Positions 61,104-64,000 of a stretch of DNA of 64,000 nucleotides are shown here, piece by piece. This DNA is from Patella vulgata (taxonomy: Eukaryota > Mollusca > Gastropoda > Patellidae). A program made the translations under genes and the position numbers. The notes below the pieces were generated by a model, which had not been told where the DNA came from, ran no database searches, and worked only from the letters and a program-made list of their open reading frames with translations. How positions within the stretch are numbered: position 1 is the first letter of the stretch; each line of letters opens with the position of its first letter. The DNA lies in NCBI RefSeq assembly GCF_932274485.2, contig NC_065883.2, positions 72,471,339-72,535,338 on the forward strand, written 5' to 3'.

Positions 61104-61447
61104 TTAAAGATGCATTATGTAAGATTTAGATAAAGAGCTGACAGTTCTTGCTTTAATAGCTTAAAAATAGATAATTAAAAACGAATATATTGAACATTTC
61201 AGTCAAATTACATCATTCTGAGTGGAGTTATGGCCGTTTGAAGAATAGTAGTCTATTTTCATTGCTACTGTTATGATAAGTCTCAATTATGCATTATTAA
61301 ATTAAATTATATTTCAATCCGTTTAAAATCACAACCATCCAATGGAGTACATGTGAATTAATGTCTAATTAATAGTTTATATAACATCTGAGGCCAAAAT
61401 AAAGACCAGCAATAGGCAGATTTATCTCTTACATAATGCATCTTTAA
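61104..61447. mobile_element. TTAA MITE M1, copy 6
   Basis: TTAA-AGATGCATTATGTAAG left; CATAATGCATCT-TTAA right. Confidence 0.88.
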
Positions 61448-61826
61448 TTAAACATACATTATGCAAAAGCAAAATCGGCCTATTGCAGGTCTTTCTTTAG
61501 GCCTGAAATGTTATAAAAACTATTAATTAGACATTAATTAACTTATCCAGACCATAATCAGCTCTCGATGTCAAGGCTTGCCTGCGATATTTGTTAGATT
61601 ACAGTCCGATTTGCTGCAAAACTTTCCTTCAAAACTATTAGTTTTGTCTCATCGACTTCAGTAATGATGATCGAGGCTAAGCGGAACTTTCATCCACTTA
61701 GTTCTCGGTTCATAGTGGATCAATTTGACTAAAATTTTCAGCAAGTTGCCTTTACATTATGTAGTTTTTAACTATTATAGTGAGAACTGCCAACTCGTTA
61801 TCTAATCTCCCATAATGTATCTTTAA
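61448..61826. mobile_element. TTAA MITE M1, copy 7, opposite orientation, abutting copy 6
   Basis: TTAA-ACATACATTATGCAAAAGC left, starting on the base after copy 6; CATAATGTATCT-TTAA right. Confidence 0.88.
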
Positions 61827-62216
61827 ATGTTTGAACCCAAAAGGTTCACCATTAATATTTTCTAGACGACAATAAACAAATGAGATCAGAGCAACCATAA
61901 CACTTTTATACCATTTTTCCATTTATAAGGCTTACATTTGCTACATGGTAACAAGAAAACACTAATTTTCCAATATTAATTTCTTATTTTAATGATAGGA
62001 ATTAGAAACAACTTTTAAACCATTAGACTATTGTCATGTGGCCAGCACTAGAATTATTTACAAAAGAACAGACAATTTTTACCACAAACTTCCATTCACA
62101 TCACATGACTTTTGTGACTACTTTCAATTTACAACACAATAAATTAAATGACTCTCAATATTTACAAAATGAAATGATATTTTACAAGCAATGTAATAAT
62201 GACCTTAATTGTGAAG

Positions 62217-62458
62217 ATTATGGTATGCAAACTCCACAAAAATATATAAATGCAGAATATGGTATGCAAACTTCACAAAAATAATCAAATGAAGAATATG
62301 GTACGCAAACTCCACAAAAATATATAAATGCAGAATGTGGTATGCAAACTCCACAAGAATAATTAAATGAAGAATATGGTAGGCAAACTCTACAAAAATA
62401 TATAAATGCAGAATATGATATGAATACTCCACAAGAATAATTAAATGAAGAATATGCA
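62217..62458. repeat. 39-bp minisatellite, 6 units, alternating A/B types
   Basis: All units share GGTATGCAAACTCCACAAAA. A units continue TATATAAATGCAGAATA, B units continue TAATTAAATGAAGAATA, so the real period is 78 bp. Frames stay open because 39 is a multiple of 3; not a gene. Confidence 0.9.
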
Positions 62459-62778
62459 TACATTTAAGTAAAAATTCCTCACAAAGATACATACACATAT
62501 TTTTTTCTTCAAAAAATAACTGGTCATTTTTACTGGAATACAGACAAAAACCTTAAAATACACATACATGTATTAGCACATCCAGTCACAGGACAAAATC
62601 ACAAATTGTGGAACACCAGCCTTGAGGAGGAGTAATATCCTTCAACCCTGTATTAAGATAATTTTTAAGATGTTTAGATTTGTTTTTTTTCAATCTTTAA
62701 ATGTGATGGAAGGGTTGAGGACTATTGTCCTTGAACCTTGTTATTGGATATTTTATAAGACAAAGGTTGTTTTTTTTT

Positions 62779-62866
62779 TCAATCTTTAACAGTAACAGGA
62801 ACAGAAGGATTTGGTCGGATTAAAGGGGGTGGTTGCTGTAGAGTGGGTTTCTGTGGCATCAATCGT
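62779..62866 (-). CDS. Terminal exon of the same unidentified gene
   Basis: Acceptor TTTATTTTACAG; one base completes Ser, then RLMPQKPTLQQPPPLIRPNP SVPVTVKD and TGA at 62779-62781. Phase agrees with the exon at 63546-63679, and both are PPPL-rich, which supports joining them. Confidence 0.6.
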
Positions 62867-62987
62867 CTGTAAAATAAACAAACAGTTTCATATAATCTTT
62901 GAATGGCATTTAGCGATTGAACAGCATAACACAACACAGTTCTATGGATTACAATCACTATATTATATCCACAGTTTCATGTTAGAA

Positions 62988-63163
62988 AGAGTGAGAAATG
63001 GAGTTTAATATCCACTTTGAAACAAACTAGCTTATTTTGGGACTAACATTGGGTCTTTAGCAGTGAGAGGAAAACAGAGAACACAGAGAAAACCAACGAG
63101 GCTGTACAGGTGACCCCACTCCTTGTCACGCACAAGCGAGGAATCAAAACCACGCCACTTCCA
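62988..63163 (-). repeat. SINE-A, reverse, 3' two-thirds
   Basis: GAGAAATGGAGTTTAATATC to AATCAAAACCACGCCAC, in the last intron of the right-end gene. Confidence 0.85.
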
Positions 63164-63417
63164 CTTTGGCTTGTGGGATATGTTTTGCTTTTTTAATTTG
63201 TCCATGCATTCTTGTTACAAATCGTCTATTAAACACTGGATATTATTCAGTCATATCGACCACTTCGCTCACGAAATAAGCCCTCATCGGTTTTGCCGCA
63301 AGCCTTCAGTGTCTGTGGAATAACTTACTATTGGAGATACAGAGTTCTCAAACATTAGCTGTGTTCAAACCCAAACTCAAAACCCATACTGAACTATAAT
63401 TCGCGCTTAAAATTATG

Positions 63418-63490
63418 AAATGAAATGGGGTTTAACGTCCTACTGTCCTTGTCAGGCCCACCTTCTTGCATCACTGACAAGGGGGAACCA
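63418..63490 (-). repeat. SINE-B with large internal deletion
   Basis: ATGAAATGGGGTTTAACGTC CTACTG is joined directly to TCCTTGTCAGGCCC, then CACTGACAAGGGGGAACCAC. Confidence 0.85.
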
Positions 63491-63545
63491 CCTTATAATT
63501 ATGGATAACTTAGTTGAAGGTTTAGTTACTTTATACAATACTTAC

Positions 63546-63679
63546 GAGGTATTTGTGTTGGTTCGTGCTGGTGGTTGTTTTAGTAAAGGTGGGGGAACAG
63601 CTGTAATTCCGTTATTCTGTGCTAGAGGAGGCGGATGGGATGCTGTATTATTATTCTCAGGTGATTTATCTACTTCCAT
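63546..63679 (-). CDS. Penultimate exon of an unidentified gene (proline-rich C-terminus)
   Basis: Acceptor TTTTATTTTATAG, donor GTAAGT, 134 nt. Encodes MEVDKSPENNNTASHPPPLA then QNNGITAVPPPLLKQPPART NTNT. The M is probably internal because it directly follows the splice acceptor. The rest of the gene lies right of the window. I do not recognise the protein. Confidence 0.6.
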
Positions 63680-63749
63680 CTATAAAATAAAATAACAATC
63701 AAATCAAAATAAAATCAATCAAAATCAAAATAAAATGGATTTTAACTAT

Positions 63750-64000
63750 TCTGTACTAACCTGGCTAATAAAGACACACATACACAGTTTTACTCAAACA
63801 GCAGTGCTACAGCCTACTCCAACTGTCAAGGGTTCTTTAACGTGCACACCTACATCTACATGATACCGCAGTTTCTCGTCCAATCCAAACTATTAGACAC
63901 TCCCTTGCCAGTCTTGCTCCACTGACAAGGGGAAGAGAGAGAGAGACCATGGGGTTTAACATCCACTCAAACCACACTAGGTCATTTTGGGACTAACATG
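63750..64000 (-). repeat. SINE-B body next to SINE-A tail (reverse)
   Basis: 63750-63930 is SINE-B starting (minus strand) at CCCCTTGTCAGTGG; 63931-64000 is the SINE-A 3' end GACCTAGTGTGGTTTGAGTG, so on the minus strand an A tail leads straight into a B body. Confidence 0.8.

Noticed and set aside
62205-62498. 97-residue open frame with repeated HILHLIIFVEFAY
   Set aside because: Translation of the 39-bp minisatellite; no start context, no splice sites, no homology.
1-64000. LTR retroelements, LINEs or autonomous transposases
   Set aside because: No reverse transcriptase, integrase, gag-like or transposase motif, and no long terminal direct repeats were seen in any frame.

Overview
This window looks like AT-rich genomic DNA of a mollusc, most likely marine. 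The evidence is a bilaterian-type β-spectrin gene split by many short introns, very dense tRNA-derived SINEs whose tails end GTTAAACCCCATTTC, and many small TTAA-flanked MITEs. The mollusc assignment is inference from gene structure and repeat style; no species is named.

Positions 1-48755 (+ strand) are the 3' nine-tenths of a conventional β-spectrin gene. I could place 43 coding exons from the second calponin-homology (CH2) domain to the stop codon. They cover CH2, 17 spectrin repeats (the last partial), a Ser/Pro-rich linker of cassette exons, a PH domain and a basic C-terminal tail. The placed exons sum to 6601 nt, all splice phases agree, and they encode about 2199 residues with no internal stop. 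The N-terminus and CH1 lie left of the window. Two tiny exons (27 nt and 30 nt) and two further frame-preserving exons point to alternative splicing in repeat 9 and in the linker before the PH domain.

Positions 48756-54029 are the β-spectrin 3' UTR followed by intergenic DNA with SINEs, a 180-bp hairpin and a direct duplication. Positions 54030-58641 (- strand) hold a complete three-exon gene for a 397-residue protein. It has a ZAD-like Cys cluster at its N-terminus and an unidentified hydrophobic module encoded by exons 2-3. Positions 58642-62778 are intergenic or a long 3' UTR with SINEs, a 113-bp tandem duplication, two abutting MITEs and a 39-bp minisatellite. Positions 62779-63679 (- strand) are the last two exons of a third gene, with a proline-rich C-terminus, running off the right edge.

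Repeats fill much of the non-coding sequence. SINE-A and SINE-B are two tRNA-headed families that share the same 3' tail; about 55 copies or fragments are recognisable. Several copies are A/B mosaics, nested insertions or carry amplified head segments. At least three TTAA-flanked MITE families, one hAT-like MITE with a perfect 8-bp target duplication and several foldback elements are also present. I saw no LTR element, autonomous transposase, LINE ORF, rRNA, functional tRNA or CRISPR array.
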